The notes: a model not told the origin generated them from the sequence alone. A stretch of 22,103 nucleotides of DNA from Chara braunii (GCA_003427395.1 BFEA01000003.1:5134285-5156387), one strand, 5' to 3'; positions 7,412 to 18,048 are shown, counted from the first letter of the stretch. Numbers and translations: made by a program.

Positions 7412-10206
7412 AAGCTCGGACGATTTGTTTTTCTTTTTATTCTTTTTTCCTTCATCCACTTTCGTTTCTTTTGGAATCAGGCGTTGCAGGATTGAATGTT
7501 GTCGGAGGTGGTGCTAATGAGGAGCAAGAAGGAGACGAAGACGAATATCGACGAAAAAGACGAGATAACACAAACCAGAAAAATGAGAGAAGGATTTGGA
7601 CGCGTTTTTGCGCCAGATGCACTCGTAGTAAAGGAGAGAGAGGAATAGACGTGGCGGAGTTGAAGTCACGTAACTCACCCGATTCTTGTTGGAATCGAGA
7701 GATCTAAAGTATTATCCGGGGGTTTGCAAGCGCCGCAAGTTGAAAGGTAAAGTTAAAATTAAGGAAGAAGGACTGGTTCTTTAGCTATGACAGATAAGAG
7801 TTGTGCAAGCATTGAGAAAATAGTGATGATGATAGACTAAAAATTACGAAAGACTACTCGGTCCTTAGCGGAAATCGAGTGAAATAAAAAGCGATTTTGG
7901 GGTTTTGGCAGATGGCGAATCCAGGGGCGACCTTCGTTTGAGCTCTAGAATAGCGGATTTGGTGTTGTGCAATGTACAAACTGCGCTCAGAAGGAGGGTT
8001 CGAAGTTGTAGTATTTGTTTCCATGATCAGGATTCATTTCGATTTTCATTGGGATTAGCATGAGATCCGCCGCGGGGTTAGAAAACTTACCTTCGACCGA
8101 TGCATTGCTCATCTTAACTATGGTAGTTTCTCTACGTTTTGAGCACATAGAAGGAGGGTTGCACAAGAGATTCGAGTAGAAACGAGTTGAAAACATAGTT
8201 GTTGCACCTTCCGCATTCTAGCAGAAGATTCACTCTCGAATTATTGGAATAGTCGGCCGATCCCGAACCCCAATTTTGTTGGTTGTTGTATGTCGGGTCT
8301 TGCCTTACGTCCTAAAGATTTTTATCGTCTCAAGGAGGTCATTTTTCCGGGTTGTCTGCCGCTCGAAGACTTTCGTCCTGGACCGTAAGCAAACTCGGTA
8401 TGGCAGATAGCTAGATGTGTGGGTAAACCGAGAGCAAGGTAGCGGTTGAGGCAATCGACAGGAGGGATGAAGGGGAAGACTCGCCTACTCGTATCTGACG
8501 AAGAGTGGTCGCATCGTCCTTTACGAGGATCAACCCATTGTTGGCATGGTCAAAGCGAAAGGGGTGGAGGGGTTCGAACCACGATGAGGACCCGTGCCAA
8601 ACCTATGAGGGGGTGACCGATGTACCTTCCTATGTTCCTACGAGAAACTTTTTTCTCATTTTTGCGCAGTGGTTGGTTAGTTAGCACCTTGCCGCGTGGG
8701 ATAGTTTACAAAGGAGAGCTCCGTTTCGCTTGGTAGCAGTGGCAAGCCTGAACCCTCGTCGACATTTGAACTGCTGCTGTAGCCCTCTATGGGGACGACA
8801 TCAACATATTTCTGCCCATTCGGGTAAGTCCGACTATTGGACTTGGGGTGTTTTGCCCAAAGGCTTTGCATTGTGACTGACTGTTGGCGCTAAACACGAA
8901 CGCATCATTTGTTGAGCAGACTACGGACTGCTGTTGAAATTAAAAATTTGGGTTGAGGCTACATACTGCTAATTATCTTTCGTTGCCAAATAAGGCATTT
9001 GACAGCGGTGTTGTGCAAGATATTGTTGCCTATCTCTTACAACAACGACCTCTTTCCTATTTTTGAAACAGGTTGCCGCTGCACTGAAGTCACTGCGGAC
9101 ATATTGAGGAATCATGGTGCCGCCAAGAAGCTGCTATTCGTGGAGGTTGTTGTTTTGCTACCATTGTCAAGCTCGCAACATACCTTATTTATTGGTGACA
9201 ACACCAACAGGATACATTGTCGACTCGTAGGTTATTGACAGGCCAAACTATTACAGTGTATACTATGCTTCGCGTGTATGGACAATGCACTTGTTGTGCA
9301 CTTTGCTAAGTTGTTGTGCGCATTTTTGGGTCTTGCGGACTGGACGATGTGATACTGTATGCTGCACGTGCAGAGTTGTTATAGGGAGCTAGGATCTCAC
9401 TGTGTTTGCATTAAGCATTGTTGCGGATCTGGTTGTTCAATGCGACTATTGTGCATGTTGCGCTCGCTCCGTAATGCTGGAGTTTGAACAGAGCACATGA
9501 TAAGAGGTGTACTCTATTTAAAAGTGGTCGCTCTAGGTTATATTGTGGGGTATAGGGAAGTGTGATTAGAGGAAGTGATTTGATCGGCGAGAGGGGTCAT
9601 TGCTGTGAATTGGAGAGTCGTTAGCGAGTCAACAGTTGGCAGTCTGACTTCTAATTGACCAAGTTGATGCGCATTTTGGCCATCATTGCGGGGTCCTCAG
9701 GCGTACCAAGGCAACAAGGCCCTCTCCTGAGAGTTGAGTCAGTCTCACTCCTATATGTCGACAGTCTGAAACACCTTCTTCTGCCCTTCTTACTCTAAGT
9801 CTAATCCTGTTCTAAGAGGAAGGCGGCAGGCGATATTCCAATCCATAGGACCGCAGCAAGACTTTGTGAGGAGTCTGCCCACCGATTGCGGGAGCTCTGC
9901 CGGAACTTAGGAGGAGTTCTGGAGGCAGGGAACTGAGAGGTAATCATTGTTTTCCCTCTATAAACTCAATTATAATCTCTATTTGTACTTTTTGCTATGG
10001 TTTGACTGAGTATACTGATTGCATCCCTATTTTGACTTTAAGATTGACTTTCATGATACAAACCAAACTTAAGTAAAGGAAGTTTTGTGCAAGTTCGGTT
10101 TCAACTTTGTTGTGTTGACTAAAAGCAAATTGTGAAAATGGATTGCATTTGGGGGAAAGGTGGGAGGAAGGTTGTATTGTCTGCGTTTGACTGGGTCAAC
10201 CGAAGG
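7412..10206. other. intergenic DNA, no gene recognised
   Basis: Open frames are short. The longest coherent ones are the tail of 7327-7707 (+), rich in charged residues, and 8999-9238 (+). Neither has a motif I can name. A small hairpin TGCAC-TTGTT-GTGCA lies at 9286-9300. From about 9990 the strand becomes AT-rich with many TTGAC words, leading into the hairpin family. Confidence 0.4.
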
Positions 10207-10927
10207 CTGGGGGAGTCTCCAAAAGATTGGAGGGTTCAGTGCTATGTTTATTTTTGATTGCATGAAGGACCAGACAAATTCCCATAAGATTGGGTGGTCT
10301 GGTTGCGTTGACTTGCGAGGACTGCCTGTGTTTGACTTTCAGGGACCAAACATTTTTCCATAAGATTTAATGGCTTGGTTGTTTTGTTTTCTTTGGGTTT
10401 TCTTATGTTTTATTGGTTTCAGAAAAGAGAGTTGAACACATTCCATAAAGATTGGATGACTTTTACTTTCTCTTGTTTTGTTCTGAGGGGAATTCATACG
10501 AAGGACTGGACAGGTTCCCATAAGATTGGGTGGTCTGGTCTGGAGCCACACACATGCTGAAACCAAAGGGATAAAGTTGTTTATATTTTTATACTATTTT
10601 AATTATGAATAGACTAGTCAGACATTTTTCCATAAGATTGGATGGTTTGACTATAGTTTATCACTAACTGAAGAGAGTATGAATTAATAATAAATGGTAA
10701 GAAGTGGCAGGCTAAACCTTGATCTAAGATGATCGGTTCAGTCATATGTTACCTTAAAAAACTAAGTGTAGACAATTATATATAACTTGGATACTTAAAT
10801 AGTTCAGGGCGACTACGTTGGACAACCTAGTTATATGCCCAAGGAAGAGAAAAATTGTAGTGTTCTATGTTTGTGTATATTCAATGGTTGAGCTAGACAA
10901 GTTTCCATAAGATTTGATGGTCTAGCT
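10207..10927 (+). repeat. family of six to seven related small hairpins
   Basis: A motif with core CCATAAGATTGG recurs with CATAAGAT at 10283, 10359, 10519, 10631 and 10906, plus decayed forms at 10220 and 10444. The first units are 63-85 bp apart. Each core is flanked by 7-base arms that pair: ACCAGAC/GTCTGGT at 10269-10303, GCTAGAC/GTCTAGC at 10892-10926, GTCAGAC/GTTTGAC at 10617-10651 (one G-T pair; extendable to 9) and ACTGGAC/GTCTGGT at 10505-10539 (two G-T pairs). At 10345-10379 one pair is lost. CCCA/TGGG forms an inner stem in two units. The arms differ between units but stay complementary. Function is unknown; subterminal repeats of a DNA transposon or a structured RNA are possibilities. 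Confidence 0.7.
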
Positions 10928-11096
10928 TTACGCCTTATGTAAGCTGGGTATAAGGGATAAATCATTGAAAGATTACGAACTATTGTTTGACCAGGTTGAC
11001 TTGGGGTTGGTGTAAGTACTTACCTTTGTGGTTTGACCTTGCATGTGGCTAAGCGAGATCACTACCTGGTTTAAGTTTCAGTTTGATAGGTAGTTG

Positions 11097-11775
11097 TTTT
11101 GGATCGCCATGTGCTAGAGCTACATGAGTTAGTTTCAATTTCTCCATTTTCTTTCCAAGCTTTTATTTTTTTTACTTAGGTCAATTCTCGCATTTTCTGG
11201 GATCATTTGTTATGCTTGGTTTTATATAAATATTGGTAAGTTATTTTCTCTATAGAAAGCGCTACCGAAATTTATATGAAGCCAATGAGTTAGTCAAATT
11301 TTGATTTTTCAAAGTTCAACTTCTCTAAATTTTATATATATGACTTAGTAAAAATATGAGAAGTCTCATTTTCTAAGGGGAGTGCTACCAAATTTTTTGC
11401 TAATTCAAAGAGTTCGACAAAATTTGATCTAAAGAAGTCTTTTTTTTTATTTATTTTTTTAACTTAGCTTTGTATAAATTTTCAAAATTCATTTTCTCTA
11501 CAGGGAACGTTGCCGAAATTTTTACAAATCCAAGAAGTTAGTTAAATTTTGTTTTGGTAGAACTCGAGTTTTTTGTTTGAGTTCACATCTGGGTCAGTAT
11601 AAATCTGGAAAGTCTGTTTTTCTAAAAGAGATGCTGCCCAAATTGTTACATATTCAGAGAGTTAGACAAAATTTGACTTTATAAAGTTAAAAATTATTTC
11701 AATTTTTATATTTGGGCTAATATAAATTTAAAAAATGTATTTTTCCTACGGAAAGCGCTGCCGAAATTTTTTTAG
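11097..11775 (+). repeat. diverged tandem array, unit about 124 bp
   Basis: The phrase TTTTC(T)CTA-N-A/G-rich, then GCGCTACCGAAATTT or close variants, starts at 11244, 11369, 11492, 11618 and 11741. The spacings are 125, 123, 126 and 123. A weaker first unit starts near 11097 with GTGCTAG and GAGTTAG. A second conserved block inside each unit reads like GAGTTAGTCAAATTTTG. Units are strongly diverged but keep the period, so this is an old tandem array. It contains no open frame of note. Confidence 0.75.
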
Positions 11776-13332
11776 TTTAGAGGAGATAAATTATATTTTG
11801 ACAGATGGCGATACTGACAATTCACCCTGTATGGGGGAGATTCTGTCACAAGTCTACCTTTTATTAGGACACTCACTTAAGAGTAAACTTAGACTTAGTT
11901 GGTAGATAGTTTTGAGTAAGAATGTGCTATGGAGATTCATTCTTCATACATTGGTGATTTAGCTTGGGCGTTGACCTGTTTTATGATACAAGTCCTCTTT
12001 TGACGTTTAATTGAGGATTTGAGCTAGATACAGTTTAATCCCATGATGATCATCATCTCTTATTATTGATAATAGGTCGGTTGCCGATTCATCGATTTAC
12101 GACTCAACTCCAATCCATTCTCGTTACCCAACCTAAAAAACTTCAGCCCTGATGGTTTTATTGTTTTCACCCGGACTCTTATTGAATGGTCATTTAACAG
12201 AAGTGCCGAGTATTTATTTTGGAGGGTTGGACAAAGGTTGGGGCTTGCATGACTTCTAACAAGAGGTATGAGTATAGAGAATGATTGAAGTTAACCCCGT
12301 ATAGTGCGTTGACTTTTGTTGAATCTTTGATGTGATTGCATGTAGGTTTTGTGGTTTGAACTTTGGATTTAATTGTCTGCGATCACATACATATATATAG
12401 TTGAGAGAAGTCTCACTGTGATTGTGAGAAGTGATCGTCACAAATTTATTCCCCTCTATATATCTATGTACATACATACGTATTGGGTGTGTCCACGCGA
12501 TCTACTGGGAGTGTGCGTAAAAGGGTAAATAGAGTATGCCTTGAGAGAAAAGGGAGATAATTTTCTTTTACTTTTGCTTCTTAGAGTATTTTATAGTTGG
12601 ACGTTGCAGTTCGTGGCAGCCGTCAAAGTCAAACCCCTTGAGTTCTCTCTAGACCCTGGATGATGGAGCAGGTCTCCAGGGCAATAAGAGACGATTGTCA
12701 CCACATGTATGAACTTGTGTACCGCCCACTCTCCGCAGGATGCAGAAGAGGGTGTGGTTTCTCAACCGCACTTGGCGGTTGTCCCGAGTCGAGAGATTAA
12801 CCCCTCAAGGTGCGTGTCAGCCGACACTTGAGTGTCGATCGCGACCCTCAAGATTATCGAGGACCGCGTAATTATGGGCACTACATAGTACGTCATTATC
12901 ATGACTGCTTGCATATGTATGTATTGCTGGTCGATATGAGAAAGCCCTGCGTCCGCACGGTTTTATACTGAGTCTCACGCACGACGCCTATCCGATTTCT
13001 ACGTCGGAAGGTTATGGGATGGCTACTAAAGGGACTAGGCTTGTTCGTGTTGTTCTGTTTTGTGTCGTTGAGTGTGTGTGTGTTTTATTTTTATGTTTTA
13101 TGTGTGGTGTAACTCGTGGTGAGTGTGGGATGCGTCCTAGTCGATCGACGACGAGTCGCGCTTGGGACTTCAACCCCCCAGTGCGTCGGTTCACATGCGG
13201 GTCCGATAGAGGCATGGGACTGCGTGTACCCCCTATGTTACAGCGTACAAAAAACGTCCTCGGCTGGTCCACCTCTGCGATTGCAACTGATTAGTTTTCG
13301 TATTGTAGACTGGTAGCTCAGTGGGGATACAC
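11776..13332. other. intergenic DNA, no gene recognised
   Basis: AT-rich to about 12500, then GC-richer. Two inverted repeats are visible: CCCTGGA/TCCAGGG at 12654-12681, and a stepped hairpin CTCAAG..TGTC-AGCC-GACA-CTTGAG at 12804-12832. Overlapping open frames on both strands around 13012-13316 cannot be told apart by content and are not called. Confidence 0.4.
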
Positions 13333-13365
13333 CCACCGAAGGGAGGTGACAGCTCCCGCTGGTGG
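13333..13365 (+). other. two-step hairpin
   Basis: CCACC (13333-13337) and GGGAG (13341-13345) pair with CTCCC (13353-13357) and GGTGG (13361-13365) around a 7-base loop, with a GAA/GCT internal loop. Just upstream, GGTAGCTCAGTGGGG resembles a tRNA D-arm, but no tRNA fold is possible. Role unknown. Confidence 0.6.
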
Positions 13366-13505
13366 AAGTAAATTGTACCTCGCGTTGACCCTATCCTGTC
13401 ATAGGGGCTCGCGAGAGATATGGCTGGCGCACTCAGCCGGAGAGGCTTGCGAAAGCTCCTTGTGTGTCGCGAGTATGACCAACTCCTGCGTAATGCGGCA
13501 GGGAG

Positions 13506-13526
13506 GGTCCCGCCCTGCGCGGGACC
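13506..13526. other. perfect GC-rich hairpin, 8-bp stem
   Basis: GGTCCCGC and GCGGGACC enclose the 5-base loop CCTGC. There is no T run after it and no gene next to it, so a terminator role is not supported. Confidence 0.65.
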
Positions 13527-13785
13527 GATGCGCACGACACCGCGCTTCCCGTTGACGTGTCCGTTCTTGCAAGAAAACTCTCCATTGAAGGTTTTATGAG
13601 ATTCCAAAAGAGATCTGAATAGGCGTAGGAGTTTTCGGCAGGTAGTGAACGCATAGTCCACTTTAAAAATGCGCAGTTGCATAACGTAGGGCAACCATTG
13701 GCTGGGTAAAAGAGACCGAGGAGTGCGTGTTAGCGCTCACACAATGGAGGAACATGTTGACGTCAATACGCGGGCTGGAGGTGTG

Positions 13786-14030
13786 GCGCTGTCAGCGTGC
13801 GCTCGGTGGGGCGTTGGTCAGCCATCGGTGGCGAGGCGCTGGTTGTGCGCTGGTAGTGGGGCACTGGTGGTTTGAAGGTGGCGAGGCGCCGACTCCTTGA
13901 GAGGAGCGAAGCGATGGTTGTTCGTGGGCGACGAGGCACTGTCTACGGGTAAGCAACCAGGCGTTGGCGACTGGTGGATGGCGTGGTGTTGGCTTCATGC
14001 ACGTGGCATGGTGCTGACAGCTAGTGTGTG
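13786..14030 (+). repeat. degenerate GC-rich minisatellite
   Basis: The words GGCGAGGCGCTGG and GCGCTGGT recur with changes. The GCGAGGCG-type core stands at 13831, 13881 and 13930 (about 50-bp steps), with shorter GCGTTGG/GCACTGG echoes between and after. It is an old, imperfect tandem repeat; open frames through it are its by-products. Confidence 0.5.
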
Positions 14031-14122
14031 TGGACGTGTTGGCATGAGGATGCTGTGAGGGGATATAAGGATCGTGTGATAGCGCTTAACGCACGAGTGA
14101 CATCCAGAGACACTTGGCCAAT

Positions 14123-14143
14123 CCACGTCACAGGCTGACGTGG
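14123..14143. promoter_or_regulatory. ACGT-core palindrome next to CCAAT
   Basis: CCACGTCA and TGACGTGG form a perfect 8-bp inverted repeat around CAGGC. Each arm holds a TGACGTGG site, the kind bound by plant bZIP factors. CCAAT precedes it at about 14118-14122, and ATATAA lies further upstream near 14059. No convincing gene starts downstream, so promoter function is only inferred. Confidence 0.3.
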
Positions 14144-14188
14144 CGGCTGGNATGAGGCATTGTGGAAGAGGGAGAATTGTGGTGAAAG

Positions 14189-14818
14189 TTGTTGTTTGTT
14201 CATTTCCCCTGTGCTTTTCAAGTCAAGTACTCTATAGTCAATGCCCTTATAGAGGTTGAAACGCTCGAGCGAGTTGTCGAAAGTCGACGTCAGTGGAAGA
14301 AAGTGGAGTCAGCTTTTTGGAACCAAAGTGTAGAGATCGCTGGACCACCTTGGTTCATCGTCACAACAGGAGAATCGTCGGCGAGATCATCACCAATGGA
14401 TCTCTTGTTCATTCTTGTGTTCTTATGTTGTTGTTTTTTCCTGTGCAGTCGTATCCAAGTTGCTCGTCATTTATGTCACCCACATCCTTTTTGTGGATGG
14501 TCGCCATCACTGTTGACGGTGGTCATCATCATCATTTTGATTTCTCATCTTCTTCATGATCGTCATTCAGACTTCTCCGTCAAAATTGTAACCATAGTCA
14601 TCTTTGATTTTCATACAACAATAGTGAGTTGTCAATCTTCCACACCGGTGCCATTAGGGTATCGCAAGTCAAACGTTCCTTACTTATTTTTCACCAATTT
14701 TATTTCATCATCATCATCTACCAATCTCAATTTTTATCATCATCATCATCAAGGTTTCTTTATTCATCAATCAGTAGTTATCTCTGTGTTGGTGGTTATA
14801 TTCTCTTCGCCCAGATAG
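14189..14818 (+). CDS. open reading frame of unknown nature, possibly non-coding
   Basis: A 209-codon open frame, the longest of its surroundings and downstream of the ACGT palindrome. The first 75 residues are mixed and charged (EVETLERVVESRRQWKKVE) and could be an exon. The middle has a cysteine-rich hydrophobic run (LLFILVFLCCCFFLC). The last half comes from TCATCA-type simple repeats that translate as Ser, His and Ile runs. I recognise no family. The openness of the frame is partly explained by the simple repeat lacking stops, so a false ORF is at least as likely as a gene. Confidence 0.15.
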   Translation: MLFVHFPCAFQVKYSIVNALIEVETLERVVESRRQWKKVESAFWNQSVEIAGPPWFIVTTGESSARSSPMDLLFILVFLCCCFFLCSRIQVARHLCHPHPFCGWSPSLLTVVIIIILISHLLHDRHSDFSVKIVTIVIFDFHTTIVSCQSSTPVPLGYRKSNVPYLFFTNFISSSSSTNLNFYHHHHQGFFIHQSVVISVLVVIFSSPR

Positions 14819-15843
14819 GTTATGGTCTAGTTGGTAGGTAGGTCGGTCACGAAGAGAGCACTACTCCGCAGGGGTAACACAAGATGGGAGGTGATTGCCC
14901 TCTAGGGAGTAGACGCAGATGATGGGAGTTGACCTGGGCTGGGGCTGGGAGATATGTATGGGGACACATTATCATGATATCCTGGCAGAGGCAGACTAGG
15001 TCAGAGTGCTAGATTTGAGGTCCACCTTTTGGGGAAACTGGTTACTTAAAGGCAGAAGGGAATGGGGAGGTTATCTCTCTCGTTGGGGCTGATAGGAATT
15101 CATACTGATAACGGGGTTCAAATCAGCGGAGACAGCGAGAGGAGAAGAGGAAAATAGGAAACGAGGGGAGAGGAGGAGAGTACACGGAGGAGGGGGAGGG
15201 GTGGAGAGCAATAGTCATTCCCTCCCCTCACGCTATAATCCGATTGGCTAAGAAAGAATTCGCGGGGATCGATATGACTTTCCACTGGCAATTAACTTAA
15301 ACTCTCTCCTCACCCTTTCCTGCCTTTATCCCGGTCCCTGCCGTCTCCTATCTGCCTCTTCACAATTATAAAATCTGCAAGCGCATCCGAAAGACTCTCT
15401 CTCAACCCATGTACCAACTTCTGGGAAGTTATGGCAAGATGATGTGTATGTACGACGAGTCAAAAAATCCTGACAAGCTGACCGTAGTTTCGCAAGGCTG
15501 TGTGTCAGGTGGTCGTGACGGACTGCGGGATTTGGGCAAGTCAGTGTAGAAGTTGAGTTGGCAGGGTAACGATTGTTGTGGTGTAGAGGTTGGTATGTGG
15601 CGGTCGGGTACCATGGTAAGGAAGGTTTATTTATACGAGTGGTTGTATGACCTAGGGCCATAGTTAGAGAGCAGAAGGCTTGCGTGCCTTTGATCTTCAG
15701 TTTCTCCTTTTCTTATATTGGAAGCTAAGTTCATAACGAATTGCCGAATTTGGTTCTCAAATCTATTTGTGTGCTCTTAACTCCTCCTTTGTCTTAATCC
15801 CCTTCTTCGGTCAAGCTACAACTCTGTCTATCTCCTTTGACCC

Positions 15844-15846
<3 letters not shown>
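14819..15846. other. intergenic DNA, no gene recognised
   Basis: Purine-rich from 14990 to 15220 (GGGGAGAGGAGG-like). A minus-strand open frame at 15326-15661 shows no recognisable motif. No RNA gene seen. Confidence 0.4.

Positions 15847-15919
<73 letters not shown>
15847..15919 (+). repeat. (TC)n microsatellite
   Basis: About 36 uninterrupted TC units. Confidence 0.95.
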
Positions 15920-15923
<4 letters not shown>

Positions 15924-17041
15924 TTTTTATTTTCCTCGTGAATGTTTGATAACTCCCTCGTCCCTATGTGCTCCCGAGGTCCTTTCCTGCTCGTCTTATT
16001 GGATTCAATCGGATCTCGTGAGGATGAGTACCGTTGAAGCTAAAGAGACCAGCGGGAATAAGCAATCTTATTTCATCCCTCTCTGTGCTCCTTGGTATTC
16101 GATGGTTAATGCACAAGTGATCTCCCACACACATGTATCGATTGCGTTGTTACCCCGATAAAGCATAAATTTGAAATGATCACTTCGATGCATGAGTAAC
16201 TATTCGCACGAATGAAGAATGGTCGTTCTCTCGACTGATTGAATTGCATGGACTCACGTTTTGGATTGGTTCGCACAATGGGTGGAAGATAATGCATATG
16301 ATAATCGTGGTATCTTTTTGTTTTTTTTTATTATCGAATAACTGATTGATTAAACATACACCATCAGCCTCGCTTATGCCATATGAACCGATTACCCCAA
16401 TCCGAGCGGGCGTCGACTTTCCGTGTCCCTGCCACGCCCGTTCCCGTACAACGAGGAAAGGACATGTGTATGTGAGCGATACGTATGAGAAGCCGTTGCC
16501 AAGATCGACGGTCCCGAAACAAGGTGCCCGGGATTCGTAGGCACTGGTTTTGTCATTATCGATACTCATTTTCCCTGGTACTCATTGTTATTGCCTTTTA
16601 ATGAATTGATTGTCATAACTTTGTGCAATGATTGTCGTTGCGTCGAGCGTTATCGGGAAAGGGGGTTCCACTATCGGACACGTGGTGAAGACGAACACAA
16701 GGAAAGATCGACCAGGCTGAGGCCATCCATGTCAGATTCCGAACTCTGTAATGAACGACGTCGGGACCTATTCAAAAACGAGATCCCACATGCATACCCT
16801 CGCCCTTTCATTCGAAAAGATGACGAGTAGCCCGCATCAAGGTTCAAAGATACTTTTTAGATTAAAGAACGTTTGAAAGCAGCGCACGGTATTTCTTTCC
16901 CACACAGCTCTGACCATTTCTCACTAAACCAGAAGCACGCAGGGGATTTCAGTTCCGTCTGTGTCCCCACACTCAATTTCCCCCAAAATCCTTGGTACAC
17001 CCCATGTTGTTGTTCTTTCAGGGCCTGTTCCACATATTTTA
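15920..17041. other. intergenic DNA, no gene recognised
   Basis: Open frames 16180-16569 (-), 16585-16830 (+) and 16857-17120 (-) have no motif I know. The last may be 3' untranslated sequence of the LINE copy that follows. CGGGCGT/ACGCCCG forms an inverted repeat near 16405-16440. Confidence 0.4.
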
Positions 17042-18048
17042 TCACTCCGACAGAAAGGCAACATACTTCGTAAGGTTGAACGTCACATATGGGAGGTCCG
17101 TCGGAGGCCGTAGGGGGCAAGCAGGATCAATACTCGTCCAGTCATGAAGAATTAAATGGTAGTCCCTATTCTCCACGAGATCCTGTTGGTCTCTGTCAGG
17201 TTTGTCTCCACTCCACTTCACTTTAGCTGTCCACCGCCCCCAGGTTCCCCTAGCCATTGTGAACAAAAAGTCATCAGCGCCCATTTGATATCCTGATTTC
17301 TTGCAAAGAGGTCCAACTGGGCTTTCAACAGGTGCCACCTCCTTGTCGTCTCCAGTTTGATTTGCTGTCTAATGTGCTCTGTTACCTCTTGGGCCGTCAC
17401 CCTAACACCTTCCTACCAAGATGCAGCGCTGCCACCAGAGCACCCAAAGTACAGTCCATCGCCTTAGTCTGAACATGTTCTCTGTAAAGGTTGGAGCCTC
17501 TTTCGCTGCTGGCCAATACCCTGTCAGGATGGCGCGGGAGGACCAAGGGCAGGGGTTGGCTGGGATCATCATTCTCCAGATTCCATCTCACCAAAGCCAG
17601 GTGAGCAGGGCATTGGGGCATTGTATAAAGATGTGCTCAATGGGTATCCTCCCTCCTGTGTGGAGCGAAGGCCTGCACGCACCAAGGGCACCATGGCAAA
17701 GCCTGGCCTTTCTGCTCCAGCTCTGTGAGGTCCACCAGCCAGTCGACAGTGGCAAGAAAGTGGTGGGCAATTCACCCCTGCAGCGACCGAGGTAATCTTG
17801 GCCAGTCGAGCTTTGCGTTCCTGGAACCAAGGGACCGGCGACAGGAGCTGGCGCTCCACGTTCAACTGTCGGACCCATCTGCCACTGCAGCGGGGTAATC
17901 TTGGCGGGTCTAGCTTTGCGTTCCCGGAACCAACGGATTGGTGACAGAGAGGTAATCTTGGCGGGTCTAGCTTTGCGTTCCTGGAACCAAGGGATTGGTG
18001 ACAGGAGCCAGCGTTTAAGTGTCTGACCCATCTGTCCACGATTATGTC
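17042..18048 (-). pseudogene. LINE ORF2 C-terminus, second copy of the same family (broken)
   Basis: A minus-strand remnant of a LINE ORF2. From its 5' side it shows DIIVDRWVRHLNAG, RWFRERKARPAKI and PLQWQ (start of the zinc-binding domain), IEHIFIQCPNALLTWLW, NMFRLRRWTVLWVLWWQRC, LLKAQLDLFARNQDIKW, RDYHLILHDWTSIDP and PLRPPTDLP, with a stop near 17042. Every block has its partner in the copy at 1146-2861 in the same order, which proves one family. Blocks lie in different frames with stops between, and the zinc-binding start is disturbed by extra tandem copies (17791-18007). It begins directly after a T run, at the point equivalent to KDIVKTRW in the other copy, so it is 5'-truncated there. 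Confidence 0.75.
17791..18007 (-). repeat. three imperfect tandem copies inside LINE remnant
   Basis: GGTAATCTTGG, followed by TAGCTTTGCGTTC and GGAACCAA, starts at 17791, 17894 and 17951. Copies 2 and 3 are 57 bp apart head to tail. Copies 1 and 3 also share a tail ending in GACCCATCTG, which copy 2 lacks. The other LINE copy has this segment only once, so it was amplified here. Confidence 0.8.

Noticed and set aside
8565-8590. Possible tRNA T-arm (GGGGTTCGAACCAC)
   Set aside because: The flanking bases do not pair as a 5-bp T-stem and no acceptor or D-arm is found upstream.
9286-9300. Short inverted repeat TGCAC-TTGTT-GTGCA
   Set aside because: Five-base arms are expected by chance several times in a window of this size.
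13310-13370. tRNA-like start (GGTAGCTCAGTGGGG)
   Set aside because: No complementary D-stem, anticodon arm or T-arm with a TTCRA loop in the right places; the downstream hairpin does not fit a cloverleaf.
13233-13694. 153-codon minus-strand open frame
   Set aside because: No recognisable motif and plus-strand frames of similar quality overlap it; chance openness in GC-rich DNA is the simpler view.
11776-13780. Possible LTR retrotransposon end in the GC-rich stretch
   Set aside because: I found no pair of direct long repeats, no primer-binding site and no gag, protease or integrase motif.
16180-16569. 129-codon minus-strand open frame
   Set aside because: No family recognised and an equally plausible plus-strand frame overlaps; could only be rescued by transcript data.
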